This document shows positions 34,900 through 44,407 of a DNA stretch of 64,000 nt, in pieces (positions within the stretch are counted from its first letter, which is position 1; each line of letters opens with the position of its first letter). The DNA is from Dyadobacter sp. CY326. Lineage in GTDB: Bacteria > Bacteroidota > Bacteroidia > Cytophagales > Spirosomataceae. The stretch spans positions 1 to 64,000 of the forward strand of contig NZ_JAJUXI010000002.1 of NCBI RefSeq assembly GCF_021390515.1, in the 5' to 3' direction. The notes under the pieces were generated by a model that saw nothing but the letters and a program-made list of their open reading frames with translations, did not search any database and was not told where the DNA came from. Position numbers and translations under genes: made by a program.

Positions 34900-37023
34900 C
34901 TATTCCATCACGTTTGAGATCGGCAGATAAATGGTGAATGTGGAGCCAACGTCAGGGTTGCCAACGGCATCGATCATGCCTTTGTGATTGTCAATAATTT
35001 TCTTGCAAATGGCCAATCCGATGCCCGTTCCTTCATAGGCGCTCCTGTTGTGCAGGCGCTGAAAAACCTGAAAAATCCGGTCTTTAAACTGCGGTTCAAA
35101 ACCGATTCCGTTATCAGTAAAAGAAATATATTGATAGCTTTCTTGCGGATCTGACTCATTCACAGCAATTTCCGCACCCAAAATTCGACCAGTCCGAATG
35201 TGAATGAAAGGATTAACGTCCCGTTTCGTGAACTTGATGGCATTGGCGATCAGGTTTGTAAACAGCTGCTCAAACTGGTAAACAATCACATTACAAACGG
35301 GCAGCGGCTCACTGGTAATGGTTGCATTGTTTTGCTGGATCATATCGCCGAGTTGTTCTTTTACATTTTCCAAAACAACATTCAGGTCCGTTTCTTCAAA
35401 ATGCTTTTCAACCGCATTGGCGCGCGAAAATGCCAGCAGATCGACGATAAGTTGCTGCATGCGCGTCGATGCCGCTTGCATTCTTCTGAAATAATCCTGT
35501 CCGCGCTCCGAAATGTTATTGACTTCTGTTTCGAGGATCCGGGTTGCGAATGTCTGGATTTTACGCAGTGGCTCCTGCAAATCATGGCTAGCCACATAGG
35601 CAAACTGGGCCAGCTCCATGTTCGTTTTGACCAGCTCACTGTTTGCAGCCGTAAGCTCTTTGGTTCGGAGCTGAACCTGTGATTCAAGCTGGTCGGCGAG
35701 CGTTCTGTATTTGTCCTCACTCGTTTTCAATGCAAGCTCATCTTCCTTGCGGTCGGTGATATCCATCATTGTGCCCAGCATCCGCAGCGGCTTACGGTGT
35801 TCGTCGTAAAGAATTTTCCCGTGCGTCCTGATCCAGTGAATGGACTCATCGCGGTGGATAATGCGTGCCTCATAATAGTAATTCCCCGTTTCCAGTGCTA
35901 TCTGAAAGGCCTTTTCCACCACACTGACCCTGTCCTCCGGGTGAATCAAATCACGCATATCCTGATGGGTTAGGACAGCAGCATCATCAAACCCAAATAT
36001 CGCGGCTAACCTTGCTGAATAAATGATTTCTCTGGTTTGCAGATTGAGGTCCCAGGTCGCCAGCTGCGTTCCGTCTGTTGCCAGCGACAAGCGCTCGGCA
36101 GCTTCTGAAATTTCCTTGCGCAGCCTGACCTTGTCCGTCACATCATTGGCAGAAACCATAATGCCGGAAATAACATCATCCGTTTCGAAAATCGGAGCGA
36201 ACTGAAAATCCAGATAATATTCCCGCACACCGTCCGGTCCGCCAAGGAGCAGAGGCGCTTCATTAGCACGATATAACAAGCCGCTTTGGAACACATCATT
36301 CAATGTCCCGGCAAAACTTTGTTGCTCAATTTCAGGAAAAACATCAAATAAGCGCTTCCCGACCACGTCTGACAATTCACGTCGCCAGATATTTTTCAGC
36401 ATGGTTTCATTGGCAATGCTGATCACAAAATCAGGACCTTTCAAAACGGCCTTTGCAAATGGCGACTCTGCAACGAGCGTCCGAAACTGGTTTTCACTTC
36501 GTTCGAGCCGGTGTTTTGCCAAAACCTGCTGCGTTACTTCTGTGGCAACGACAATGATGCCAGAAATGTCGCCCGACTCCTCAAATAATGGTTGATATAC
36601 AAAATTGAAATAACATTGTTCGGTCTTGCCGAAGCGCTTGATGCGCACGCCAAACTCGTTGCCATTAAACGCAACGCCGGTGCGCAACACATCTTGTAGA
36701 ATTTGCTCAATGGAGGGCCTTACTTCCGGAAGCGACTCGAAAAGCGGTTTGTTGACAAACTCTTCTTCTGTCCTGTTGACGACGCTGAGATAAGTGTCGT
36801 TGGCCATTTCCACAAAAAAATCAGGACCCCGCAGAATTGTAATTCCTACGGGCGCTTGCCGCATTGTATTCCTAAACTTGCCTTCGCTATCGTTTGTGCC
36901 GATTTTCGTTTGGTTTGCCTTATTTATTTGTTCAACAACACGTTCACCTGGACCGATGTTTTGCTTTAACTTGCCCACTAGATTTGCGGAGGATTTTCTG
37001 TTTCGCCTTCGGAAGACGAACAT
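34900..37023 (-). CDS. Cytosolic multi-PAS sensor histidine kinase
   Basis: A 707-residue kinase without transmembrane segments. Three PAS-type domains are visible: about 50-170 (FRNTMRQAPVGITIL), about 180-300 (FRTLVAESPFAKAVL) and a PAS_3/PAC at about 315-440 ending MDITDRKEDE. After a coiled linker comes the dimerisation/phosphoacceptor helix YVASHDLQEPLRK (His480) and a HATPase_c domain with NAIKFTKRD, DNGIGF and GTGIGLAICKKI. The domain order resembles light/redox-type bacteriophytochrome-related kinases. Its partner, the receiver-only protein at 37030, begins the operon 6 bases upstream. Confidence 0.92.
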   Translation of the reverse strand: MFVFRRRNRKSSANLVGKLKQNIGPGERVVEQINKANQTKIGTNDSEGKFRNTMRQAPVGITILRGPDFFVEMANDTYLSVVNRTEEEFVNKPLFESLPEVRPSIEQILQDVLRTGVAFNGNEFGVRIKRFGKTEQCYFNFVYQPLFEESGDISGIIVVATEVTQQVLAKHRLERSENQFRTLVAESPFAKAVLKGPDFVISIANETMLKNIWRRELSDVVGKRLFDVFPEIEQQSFAGTLNDVFQSGLLYRANEAPLLLGGPDGVREYYLDFQFAPIFETDDVISGIMVSANDVTDKVRLRKEISEAAERLSLATDGTQLATWDLNLQTREIIYSARLAAIFGFDDAAVLTHQDMRDLIHPEDRVSVVEKAFQIALETGNYYYEARIIHRDESIHWIRTHGKILYDEHRKPLRMLGTMMDITDRKEDELALKTSEDKYRTLADQLESQVQLRTKELTAANSELVKTNMELAQFAYVASHDLQEPLRKIQTFATRILETEVNNISERGQDYFRRMQAASTRMQQLIVDLLAFSRANAVEKHFEETDLNVVLENVKEQLGDMIQQNNATITSEPLPVCNVIVYQFEQLFTNLIANAIKFTKRDVNPFIHIRTGRILGAEIAVNESDPQESYQYISFTDNGIGFEPQFKDRIFQVFQRLHNRSAYEGTGIGLAICKKIIDNHKGMIDAVGNPDVGSTFTIYLPISNVME

Positions 37024-37029
37024 TCGATA

Positions 37030-37479
37030 TTAATACTGGTAATAAAAGTTTTCAGCGGCCGGCTTCCAGCTATGCTTTGACCAGTCGATGTCAAGAATCT
37101 GTTTTATTGCTTGTTTCAATTTAGGGAACGAACCAGGCTTCCTGATAAAAAAATTGGCGCCTTGCTCGTACACTTTCCTAACCATTTCCTCTTGCCCTGT
37201 CGTCGAAAAAATCACCACCGGAATGCTTTCCCATGCCTTCGTTTTTCTAATCAGTTCCAAACATTCAAATCCATTTTTCCTCGGCATATTCAGGTCCAGG
37301 AAAATGACATCAGGTGGCGGCGGAACATTGGTTTTCATTAAGTTAATCAATTCAACTCCGTCATATGCCGTCACAAGTTCCGTTGAAGTGCTCACCTCTC
37401 TCAATGCATCTTCGAACAGCATGCAATCGTCTGCATCGTCGTCAGCAAGAAAGATCGAAATAGTTGGTTTTGCGCTCAT
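37030..37479 (-). CDS. Receiver-only response regulator (Rcp1-like)
   Basis: A 149-residue single REC domain without an output domain. Acidic pocket LADDDADD, phosphoacceptor Asp62 in FLDLNMPRKNG, the FSTTG switch and the RKP Lys are present. The PRKNGFECLxxIR segment and the short C-terminal tail are typical of Rcp1-like partners of phytochrome-type kinases. The kinase gene follows after 6 bases. Output is probably through protein contact or as a phosphorelay intermediate. Confidence 0.93.
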   Translation of the reverse strand: MSAKPTISIFLADDDADDCMLFEDALREVSTSTELVTAYDGVELINLMKTNVPPPPDVIFLDLNMPRKNGFECLELIRKTKAWESIPVVIFSTTGQEEMVRKVYEQGANFFIRKPGSFPKLKQAIKQILDIDWSKHSWKPAAENFYYQY

Positions 37480-37563
37480 ATCCGGGTTTTAGATTCCATT
37501 CACACTTAGCCTTGTCAATAAAATTTTGTAAGACCAACGTAATTATCTCTCAAACATTTTTAA

Positions 37564-37571
37564 CAAAGATA
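37564..37571 (-). promoter_or_regulatory. -7 box TATCTTTG for receiver/kinase operon
   Basis: An exact minus-strand TAnnTTTG match 85 bases before the response-regulator ATG at 37479. The -33 TTG is not clear. Confidence 0.45.
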
Positions 37572-37617
37572 AGATACAAGACAGGCACTATCTACCGTTT
37601 AATAAAATTTTCTAAAA

Positions 37618-40086
37618 CTAAAACTCCCCTTCTGCACCCTCTTTCGGTTTCTTCTTTGCCTGGTGCAAACGGTAATTTAATGTGAGGTTAATCTGCCTTC
37701 TGCGGCCCTGCGAATTGTTAATTGTGTAAAAGTTATCTCCTTCAATTATAGATCTGTATTTCCGGGAATTAAAAACGTCTATCACGCTGAGTGTGAGCGT
37801 TCCATTGTTGTTCAAAACGTCGCGACTTGCCGCCAGATCCAGTGTTGCCAGCGCTTTTCTTCTTCCTTGCGGCGTTTGCTGCGGCGCTTCATAATTCCCG
37901 CGCAACTGCAAGTCCGTCGTTTTCCACAAAGTGAACCGCGACATTGCCCTTACGAACCAGCTGTAAGTGTCACTCTGGAAATCCTCATCCAGGCCTGTGC
38001 CGTCCGTAATAGCCCTGAAAAAGTTTAAACTGCCGTCCAGTTTCCACCATTGATATGGCGTAAATGAGCTGGTAAATTCCGCTCCGTAAGCATCTTCGGT
38101 TCCCAGGTTTTCCGGACGCGTGTAGGAACTTCCGTCTTCCTGAACCCTTCTGATGCTCGTGATTTTGCCATTTGTATGCCGGTAATAAATCGAGGAAGTC
38201 AGCGAACCTTTGCTCATGTATTTAATGTGACCAACTTCAAAGACATTGGTAAATTCCGGATTAAGGTCGGGATTCCCGCTCCAATAATTGCGGTTATCGC
38301 TATAAGTCGCAAATGGCGTCAGGTCATTGTATTGCGGCCTGCGCACACGACGGCTAAAACTCAGCTGAAATGCATTCTGTTTGGCAAAATCATAGGTCAC
38401 GTGAACGCTCGGAAAAAGGTTGGCATATGTGCGTTTGTTCACTTCATTTGTTTGTTTCAGCTCCGTCGTAACGCCCGTCCATTCAGCCCTTAACCCTGCC
38501 TGATAGGAAATTTTCCCCGTTTTATTCCCAACAATCCCATAAGCCGCATTGATGTTCTCTTCATACAAGAAATCATTGGTCAGATTTGGCAAAACGATCC
38601 ATCCTTCGCTCGTTTCCTGCGTCACCGTGTAGTCATTCGTCATATCCCGAGAGCTGCTTCTTGCGCCAGCTTCGAACTTTCCGTCTTTACCAAAGGGATG
38701 CACGTAATCGACTTGGAACAAGAGCTGTTTTTCCGTTTCATAATTCACAGCGCGTTGCAGCAGAGGCGGAATGCTCGATGGGCTGCCATTGGGATTGAAA
38801 ATATTTTCACGATAATATTGATCGGAATCTTCCCAGTTGTCCAGGTAACGAACATCCGCCGTCAACTCCTGCCCTTTTCTGTCGAATGTCTTTCTGTAAG
38901 TCAGCGCATATTCCGAATTTGGTTCCGTTTCCGTTTCGTCCTGAGTCCGGTTGGTGAAGCTGGTCAAATTGTCGGTGCTGCCGAGATAATCCCTGTATTT
39001 GAGCGTTGAAAAGCGTTTTCCCTTGCTCGTCCGCCAGGTGTAAGACCCGGTCAGGATATTTTTTGGGTTAAAATAATAGTCAATTCCACCGCGCGCGCTG
39101 TTGTTCATTCCTTTCAGATTGGAGGTCATATCGCGCTCCATAATGAATGTCGAATCATTGCGGTAAAGCTCCTGATACAAATAATTCTTACCCGGCGTGT
39201 TGCGATAAGACATGGTGTAATTGATAAAGAAGTTCAGGTTTTTGCGGCGGTAATTTACATTCGCAGCGGCGCCATAATTGGTCGGATAGCCTGTGATAAT
39301 GTCGAAAGACCCATTAATTCCCTCTTTTCTTTCTTTTTTCAAAACAATATTTATGACTCCGCCCATCCCCTCAGCTTCGTAACGTGCAGACGGATTGGTG
39401 ATAATCTCAACGCGCTCAATCATGCTGCCCTGCAACTGTTGCAAGCCGCTCGCACCCTTAATGCTCACAAGGCCCGATGGCTTACCGTCGATTAATATAC
39501 GCACATTGCCGCTGCCACGCAGACTGACATTGCCCTCCACATCCACGGCCACAGAAGGCACATTGGTAAGGATGTCAACAGCAGTTCCACCCGCATTCGC
39601 AAGATCCTTTCCAACATTGAAGATTTTTTTATCCAAAGACAATTCCATCGAACTTTTTTCAGCCTGCACCGTGACTTCATCCAATGTTCTTGCGGAGCCC
39701 GAAATTTTTATTGTTCCAATGTTCAGTGGTGAATTCGCGTCGGTCAGTTTGATGTTCGGCGTCACCTGTGGTTTGTAACCGATAAACTCAGATAATGCAT
39801 AGTATGACCCCGCAACAATGTCGACCACAAATCCGCCCGTTTCATCCGTGATGGCGCCGGCAGTAAAAGTGCTGTCAGCACTCCGGAACAGCCTGACGCT
39901 GGCATAGCCAAGCGGACTGCTGTTTTGGGCATCAACGATTTTTCCCGTAACCGATAATTTACCGGCAGTTTGCGCGAGCAACGGCTGACAGCAAATCAAA
40001 TTCAACAAAACTCCCAACCCGGTTAACGTGTATCTCACCGCTGCCCCATTGAAGCCTCCTCCTGCAATCCTGCGTTTAATAATCAT
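37618..40086 (-). CDS. TonB-dependent receptor-type outer-membrane barrel protein
   Basis: An 822-residue outer-membrane receptor. A signal peptide (ending LLAQ, near residue 40) is followed by a carboxypeptidase-regulatory-like domain (GKIVDAQNSSPLGYASVRL), a plug domain (VDILTNVPSVAVDVEGNVSLRGSGNVRILIDGKPSG) and a large OMP_b-brl_3-type barrel, ending in NLTLNYRLHQAKKK. The family transports unknown, often nutrient, ligands across the outer membrane, but the substrate and any TonB box are not evident. No SusD partner is nearby, so it is not a classical polysaccharide locus. Confidence 0.9.
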   Translation of the reverse strand: MIIKRRIAGGGFNGAAVRYTLTGLGVLLNLICCQPLLAQTAGKLSVTGKIVDAQNSSPLGYASVRLFRSADSTFTAGAITDETGGFVVDIVAGSYYALSEFIGYKPQVTPNIKLTDANSPLNIGTIKISGSARTLDEVTVQAEKSSMELSLDKKIFNVGKDLANAGGTAVDILTNVPSVAVDVEGNVSLRGSGNVRILIDGKPSGLVSIKGASGLQQLQGSMIERVEIITNPSARYEAEGMGGVINIVLKKERKEGINGSFDIITGYPTNYGAAANVNYRRKNLNFFINYTMSYRNTPGKNYLYQELYRNDSTFIMERDMTSNLKGMNNSARGGIDYYFNPKNILTGSYTWRTSKGKRFSTLKYRDYLGSTDNLTSFTNRTQDETETEPNSEYALTYRKTFDRKGQELTADVRYLDNWEDSDQYYRENIFNPNGSPSSIPPLLQRAVNYETEKQLLFQVDYVHPFGKDGKFEAGARSSSRDMTNDYTVTQETSEGWIVLPNLTNDFLYEENINAAYGIVGNKTGKISYQAGLRAEWTGVTTELKQTNEVNKRTYANLFPSVHVTYDFAKQNAFQLSFSRRVRRPQYNDLTPFATYSDNRNYWSGNPDLNPEFTNVFEVGHIKYMSKGSLTSSIYYRHTNGKITSIRRVQEDGSSYTRPENLGTEDAYGAEFTSSFTPYQWWKLDGSLNFFRAITDGTGLDEDFQSDTYSWFVRAMSRFTLWKTTDLQLRGNYEAPQQTPQGRRKALATLDLAASRDVLNNNGTLTLSVIDVFNSRKYRSIIEGDNFYTINNSQGRRRQINLTLNYRLHQAKKKPKEGAEGEF

Positions 40087-40270
40087 TATAAAGTTTGTAA
40101 GCGTTTTTTCAATATCTCTTTTTTGTTCAAGTATAGAAACCTCTTTTCTCGCGATTTTACTCTACTAAGTTACTGGGCAGACCGATAATTCCCGTATTAA
40201 ATTATCGCTTATGAACATTCTCAAATGATCATACGGTTAAATGAATCAGCGTTAATTCGGGTGGGTTACC

Positions 40271-40278
40271 TAACTTTG
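40271..40278 (+). promoter_or_regulatory. -7 box TAACTTTG for MATE gene
   Basis: An exact TAnnTTTG match 30 bases before the ATG at 40309. The -33 position carries TTA instead of TTG. Confidence 0.55.
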
Positions 40279-40308
40279 CAGGATTTTTTAGGATTCTATT
40301 AGCGTGCC

Positions 40309-41637
40309 ATGAAAAACGAAGCTTCTCAAACACTAAAATTAGCACTACCCATTATCATCGGAGAGCTAGCCCAAATGGCCCTCCACCTTATCGACAGCGC
40401 GATGGTTGGTGCGATCAGTTATAAGCAGCTTGCCGCAGCCGCATTGGTGGTCAATGCCATGAACATTCCTTTCGTTTTGGGCATCGGGATGACGATTTCG
40501 GTTTCACAAATGGTTTCTCTGGCCAACGGCCGCAGTGACGCAAAACTCGTTTCCCATTATCTTTTCAATGGATTTTGCATTTGCGCGTTGACCGCAATTG
40601 TCATTTCGCTAACGCTCGTTTTTGGAAAAGATTTGCTGCATCACCTTGGTCAGGACCCCGAAGTGGTTACACTGGCCATTCCATTTATGAAACTGATGGG
40701 CTTGTCCATCATTCCAATGCTGCTTTTCATGACGCTCAAACAGTTTGCGGACGGATTGGAGCAGACGCGGACGGCCATGATTTTGTCACTTTCGGGCATG
40801 CCGCTCAACATTTTGCTCAACTGGCTGCTCATTTATGGCAATTGGGGATTCCCAAGGCTTGAACTGGAAGGCGCAGGCTGGGCAACGCTCATTACCAGAA
40901 CCGTTATTTTTCTGGCGCTCGCAATTGTCGTTTTAAAACACAAAAAATTCTCTAAATACATTGCTGTCAGCAGCAGCCAATGGAAATTGAAAGCGCAAAC
41001 CTGGCGTGAATTGCTGCATATCGGCGTCCCGAGCGCCTTGCAGATTGGCATGGAAGCAGGCGCATTTGCCGTTTCCGGAATCATTATCGGGACATTGGGA
41101 GCCGTGGCGCAGGCTGCGCACCAGATTGCATTGAGCAGCGCGTCGCTTACATTCATGGTGTCGATGGGTTTGGCACAGGCCGGTTCCATTCGCGTCAGCA
41201 ATGCATTAGGCAGGAAGGATTGGACTAAAATCTTTGTAATCGGAAAAAGCACATTATATACCGCATTGGCTTACGGAACGATTTGTGCGATTCTGTTTGC
41301 CGTTTTTAGAAACCAAATTCCTTCGCTGTTCAACAAAAATTCAGAAGTGCTTTCGCTTGCGGCTTTATTGTTGCTTTTCGCCGCCGTGTTTCAGATCTCC
41401 GACAGCACGCAGGCCATCGGCGCAGGCTTGTTACGGGGCATCAAAGATGTCAAAACACCGACTGTCCTTATCGGCGTTGCTTATTGGGTGATTGGGATTC
41501 CGGTTGGTTATATGCTGGCATTTTACTTCGGCATGGGCGCTGTCGGCATGTGGATCGGGCTGATCCTCGGATTAACGATGGCTTCCTTATTTTTGATCAC
41601 AAGATTCTTTAAAATGACAAAAGGGAGCAATATTTGA
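40309..41637 (+). CDS. MATE-family multidrug efflux transporter
   Basis: A 442-residue inner-membrane antiporter with twelve predicted transmembrane helices in two halves. It opens with LALPIIIGELAQMALHLIDSAMVG, the MATE signature of a conserved pair of helices, and the second half repeats the pattern at HIGVPSALQIGMEAGAFAVSG. It should exchange Na+ or H+ for cationic drugs or metabolites; the substrate is unknown. It has a -7 box upstream and is followed by gapN with its own promoter. Confidence 0.93.
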   Translation: MKNEASQTLKLALPIIIGELAQMALHLIDSAMVGAISYKQLAAAALVVNAMNIPFVLGIGMTISVSQMVSLANGRSDAKLVSHYLFNGFCICALTAIVISLTLVFGKDLLHHLGQDPEVVTLAIPFMKLMGLSIIPMLLFMTLKQFADGLEQTRTAMILSLSGMPLNILLNWLLIYGNWGFPRLELEGAGWATLITRTVIFLALAIVVLKHKKFSKYIAVSSSQWKLKAQTWRELLHIGVPSALQIGMEAGAFAVSGIIIGTLGAVAQAAHQIALSSASLTFMVSMGLAQAGSIRVSNALGRKDWTKIFVIGKSTLYTALAYGTICAILFAVFRNQIPSLFNKNSEVLSLAALLLLFAAVFQISDSTQAIGAGLLRGIKDVKTPTVLIGVAYWVIGIPVGYMLAFYFGMGAVGMWIGLILGLTMASLFLITRFFKMTKGSNI

Positions 41638-41695
41638 TCATTTCCTGTCAAATTATCGGTTTAAATAAACGCGCTTTCAGAATTTTAAACCGCGA

Positions 41696-41703
41696 TATAT
41701 TTG
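41696..41703 (+). promoter_or_regulatory. -7 box TATATTTG for gapN
   Basis: An exact TAnnTTTG match about 85 bases upstream of the gapN ATG at 41789, leaving a long leader. No -33 TTG is seen. Confidence 0.45.
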
Positions 41704-41788
41704 TTTCAAAGCAGGGACATACGTGTCAAACATCGTCCTCATCCGAGTGTGTTAAAAATGTTACGATTCCACAATAACAAATGATCCA

Positions 41789-43414
41789 ATGGATTTCAAC
41801 TCCACGTTAAAAAACATTTTTGTCGAAGAAAAAGACATTCCGGCTGAATTTCTGCTTCCATCATTGATCCACCAGCGCGAATTTTTGAGTGATGGTGAAA
41901 TGAAACCTTGGGACGGCCCTGCGCACGAAGTGTATTCTCCGGTCTGCATCCGCACTGAAAACGGCCTCGAACGCAAATTGATAGGCAGTTACCCGATTTG
42001 CACCGCGCAAGAAGCAGAAGTTTCGCTCGATGCCGCAGTTGCTGCGTATAACAACGGCCGGGGTGAATGGCCAACCATGAGCGTCGCCGAAAGAATTCAC
42101 TGCGTTGAACGGTTTACGGGCGCCATGATTGAGCAGAAAGACATTATTGTAAAGCTCATTATGTGGGAAATCGGCAAGTCGTTTGCGGATTCCACCAAAG
42201 AATTTCACCGGACGGTCGAATACATCTACGCCACCATTGATTCGCTCAAAAACCTCGACCGCGATTCATCCGGTTTTGACATTGTCGACGGCATTGCGGC
42301 TCAGGTTAGGCGTTCTCCGCTGGGCGTTGTGCTTTGCATGGGGCCATTTAATTACCCACTAAATGAAACTTTCACAACCCTGATCCCTGCGCTGATCATG
42401 GGCAACACCATTCTTTTCAAGCCGCCAAAATTTGGAACATTGCTGCATTATCCGTTGCAGGAAGCATTTAAAAACAGTTTTCCGAAAGGTGTTGTGAATG
42501 TTATTTACGGTCGCGGCAATGCCATTGTCCCTGGTTTAATGCAATCGGGCAAAATCAATGTGCTTACGCTGATCGGTTCCAGCAAAGTGGCTAATGAGCT
42601 GAAAAAATCGCATCCGAAAGTTAACCGTTTGCGCGCAGTTTTAGGTTTAGATGCCAAGAATGCAGCCATTGTAACGCCGCATGCAGACATTAATCTTGCT
42701 GTAAAAGAGATCATTATGGGTTCCCTTTCCTTCAATGGCCAGCGGTGCACGGCATTGAAAATTGTCTGGGTGCACAGGAGCATTGCTGATGAATTTTTGA
42801 AACAATTGAGTGCTGCCGTTTCTGAACTGAAATTCGGCATGCCGTGGCAAAAAGGCGTCTCATTAACGCCGCTGCCCGAAACCAATAAAATCGAATATCT
42901 TAACGATTGCATTGCAGACGCTCTGGAACACGGCGCGAAAGTTGTGAATGAAAATGGCGGAAAATCGGAAGGATCATTCTTTTATCCGGCTGTTGTTTAT
43001 CCGGTTAATGACAAAATGAAGCTTTATTATGAAGAGCAATTCGGCCCGATTGTGCCTGTTGTTGCTTTTGATGATCTGGAAGAAACGATTGAATATCTGA
43101 TCGAATCAACACATGGTCAGCAGGTTAGCATTTTCAGCAACGATGCGGACGAAGTTGCAGCGCTGATTGATCCGCTCGTTAACCAGGTTAGCCGTGTCAA
43201 CATTAACAGCCAGTGCCAGCGCGGACCGGATGTTTTTCCATTCACAGGTCGCAAGGACAGCGCGGAAGGAACATTATCCGTTGCCGACGCGATTCGTGCC
43301 TTCTCGATCCGCTCGTTGGTTGCATTTAAAATGAATGAGGCCAACAAGCAGCTGATCAACGAGATCGTGCATGAAGACACTTCCAACTTTCTAAGCACCA
43401 AGTTTATCTTCTAG
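41789..43414 (+). CDS. gapN: NADP-dependent non-phosphorylating glyceraldehyde-3-phosphate dehydrogenase
   Basis: A 541-residue aldehyde-dehydrogenase-superfamily enzyme of the GapN type, which oxidises glyceraldehyde-3-phosphate directly to 3-phosphoglycerate and makes NADPH. Subgroup marks are LCMGPFNYPLNETFTTLIPALIMGN, KPPKFGTLLHYPLQEAF and the nucleophile Cys320 in FNGQRCTALKIVWV. The C-terminal SQCQRGPDVFPFTGRKDS fits the family. It is single-gene, with a -7 box upstream and a strong terminator downstream. Confidence 0.9.
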   Translation: MDFNSTLKNIFVEEKDIPAEFLLPSLIHQREFLSDGEMKPWDGPAHEVYSPVCIRTENGLERKLIGSYPICTAQEAEVSLDAAVAAYNNGRGEWPTMSVAERIHCVERFTGAMIEQKDIIVKLIMWEIGKSFADSTKEFHRTVEYIYATIDSLKNLDRDSSGFDIVDGIAAQVRRSPLGVVLCMGPFNYPLNETFTTLIPALIMGNTILFKPPKFGTLLHYPLQEAFKNSFPKGVVNVIYGRGNAIVPGLMQSGKINVLTLIGSSKVANELKKSHPKVNRLRAVLGLDAKNAAIVTPHADINLAVKEIIMGSLSFNGQRCTALKIVWVHRSIADEFLKQLSAAVSELKFGMPWQKGVSLTPLPETNKIEYLNDCIADALEHGAKVVNENGGKSEGSFFYPAVVYPVNDKMKLYYEEQFGPIVPVVAFDDLEETIEYLIESTHGQQVSIFSNDADEVAALIDPLVNQVSRVNINSQCQRGPDVFPFTGRKDSAEGTLSVADAIRAFSIRSLVAFKMNEANKQLINEIVHEDTSNFLSTKFIF

Positions 43415-43446
43415 CAAAGCCCAGAGTTTGCATTTTGACCAAATAT

Positions 43447-43490
43447 AAAGCCGCCCGAACCAGCATTGATCTGATTTGGGCGGCTTTTTT
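43447..43490 (+). terminator. Bidirectional terminator between gapN and HAD gene
   Basis: A 10-base stem AAAGCCGCCC (43447-43456) and GGGCGGCTTT (43478-43487), 21-base loop, T run after the right arm and A run before the left arm, so it can stop both convergent transcripts. Confidence 0.9.
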
Positions 43491-43501
43491 ATTTACAAAT
43501 T

Positions 43502-44191
43502 TTACAATGCAACGTGTGACAATATTTCGTTGATCGTCGTGATGCTCCGGAAATTCTCGTGCTCCACATTGTGCTCAATTTTCTCGTGAGCCCATGTAAT
43601 GTGATAAGGCACATGCACAGCGTGTCCGCCGATCGCGAGCACGGGCAAGACGTCGGATTTCAGCGAATTGCCGATCATTAGAAATTCTTCGGGCTGAATG
43701 TCCAGATGCCGGATCAGTTTGAGATAATCCTTTTCCTTTTTATCCGACATAATTTCAATGTGATGGAAGAAATGTTCCAATCCTGACTTTTTCAGCTTCC
43801 GCTCCTGATCCAGCAAATCGCCTTTGGTGGCGACCACCAATCTGAAATTGCCTTTCAGAGCATTCAGCACGTCCTCGACTCCGTCCAATAACTCAATCGG
43901 TTTCGCTAAAAGCTCTTTGCCATTTTCTAGCACTTTCTCAATAACCGTCACATTGAGCGTGTTTTCGGTCACTTTCAAAGCAGTTTCCACCATGCTCAGC
44001 ACAAAGGCTTTAACGCCGTAACCATAGAGTGATAGGTTTTCCATTTGTATTTTAAATAACTCCTGCGAAACTGAATGTTGCGGCAAATAATCTTCAAGCA
44101 GCTGGCAGAATTTATGCTCCGTTTCCTGGAAATAGGGCTCGTTCACCCAAAGTGTGTCGTCAGCGTCAAATGCAATTACTTTAATGGACAT
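43502..44191 (-). CDS. HAD-family hydrolase
   Basis: A 229-residue haloacid dehalogenase-superfamily phosphatase. Motif I is FDADDTLW with Asp9 and Asp11; motif II is the Thr in VVATKGDLLDQ; motif III/IV is the Lys and EFLMIGNSLKSDV near residue 170. An alpha-helical cap lies between. It probably dephosphorylates a small metabolite; the substrate is unknown. A complete promoter on the minus strand is at 44230-44260. Confidence 0.9.
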   Translation of the reverse strand: MSIKVIAFDADDTLWVNEPYFQETEHKFCQLLEDYLPQHSVSQELFKIQMENLSLYGYGVKAFVLSMVETALKVTENTLNVTVIEKVLENGKELLAKPIELLDGVEDVLNALKGNFRLVVATKGDLLDQERKLKKSGLEHFFHHIEIMSDKKEKDYLKLIRHLDIQPEEFLMIGNSLKSDVLPVLAIGGHAVHVPYHITWAHEKIEHNVEHENFRSITTINEILSHVAL

Positions 44192-44229
44192 TGTTTATCG
44201 GTTATAATGATGCTATCGGTTTCCAAAAC

Positions 44230-44260
44230 CAAAATTACATCCGACATCCCGCTATAACAA
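44230..44260 (-). promoter_or_regulatory. Bacteroidetes promoter for HAD gene
   Basis: On the minus strand, TTG at 44260-44258, a 20-base spacer and TAATTTTG at 44237-44230. It lies 38 bases before the ATG at 44191. Confidence 0.6.
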
Positions 44261-44407
44261 TTCAAACGCCTGATTTTGAACGCGCATTTCGTGACCGCAC
44301 GCGTTTCAGAAAATAAGTATCAAAGTAGTTTTACGCGATGAGGCCTTAATGTCTATTAAAGAGTGTAAATTCACCTAATTTAGTCGAATGTTGCAAAAAA
44401 TTATGAA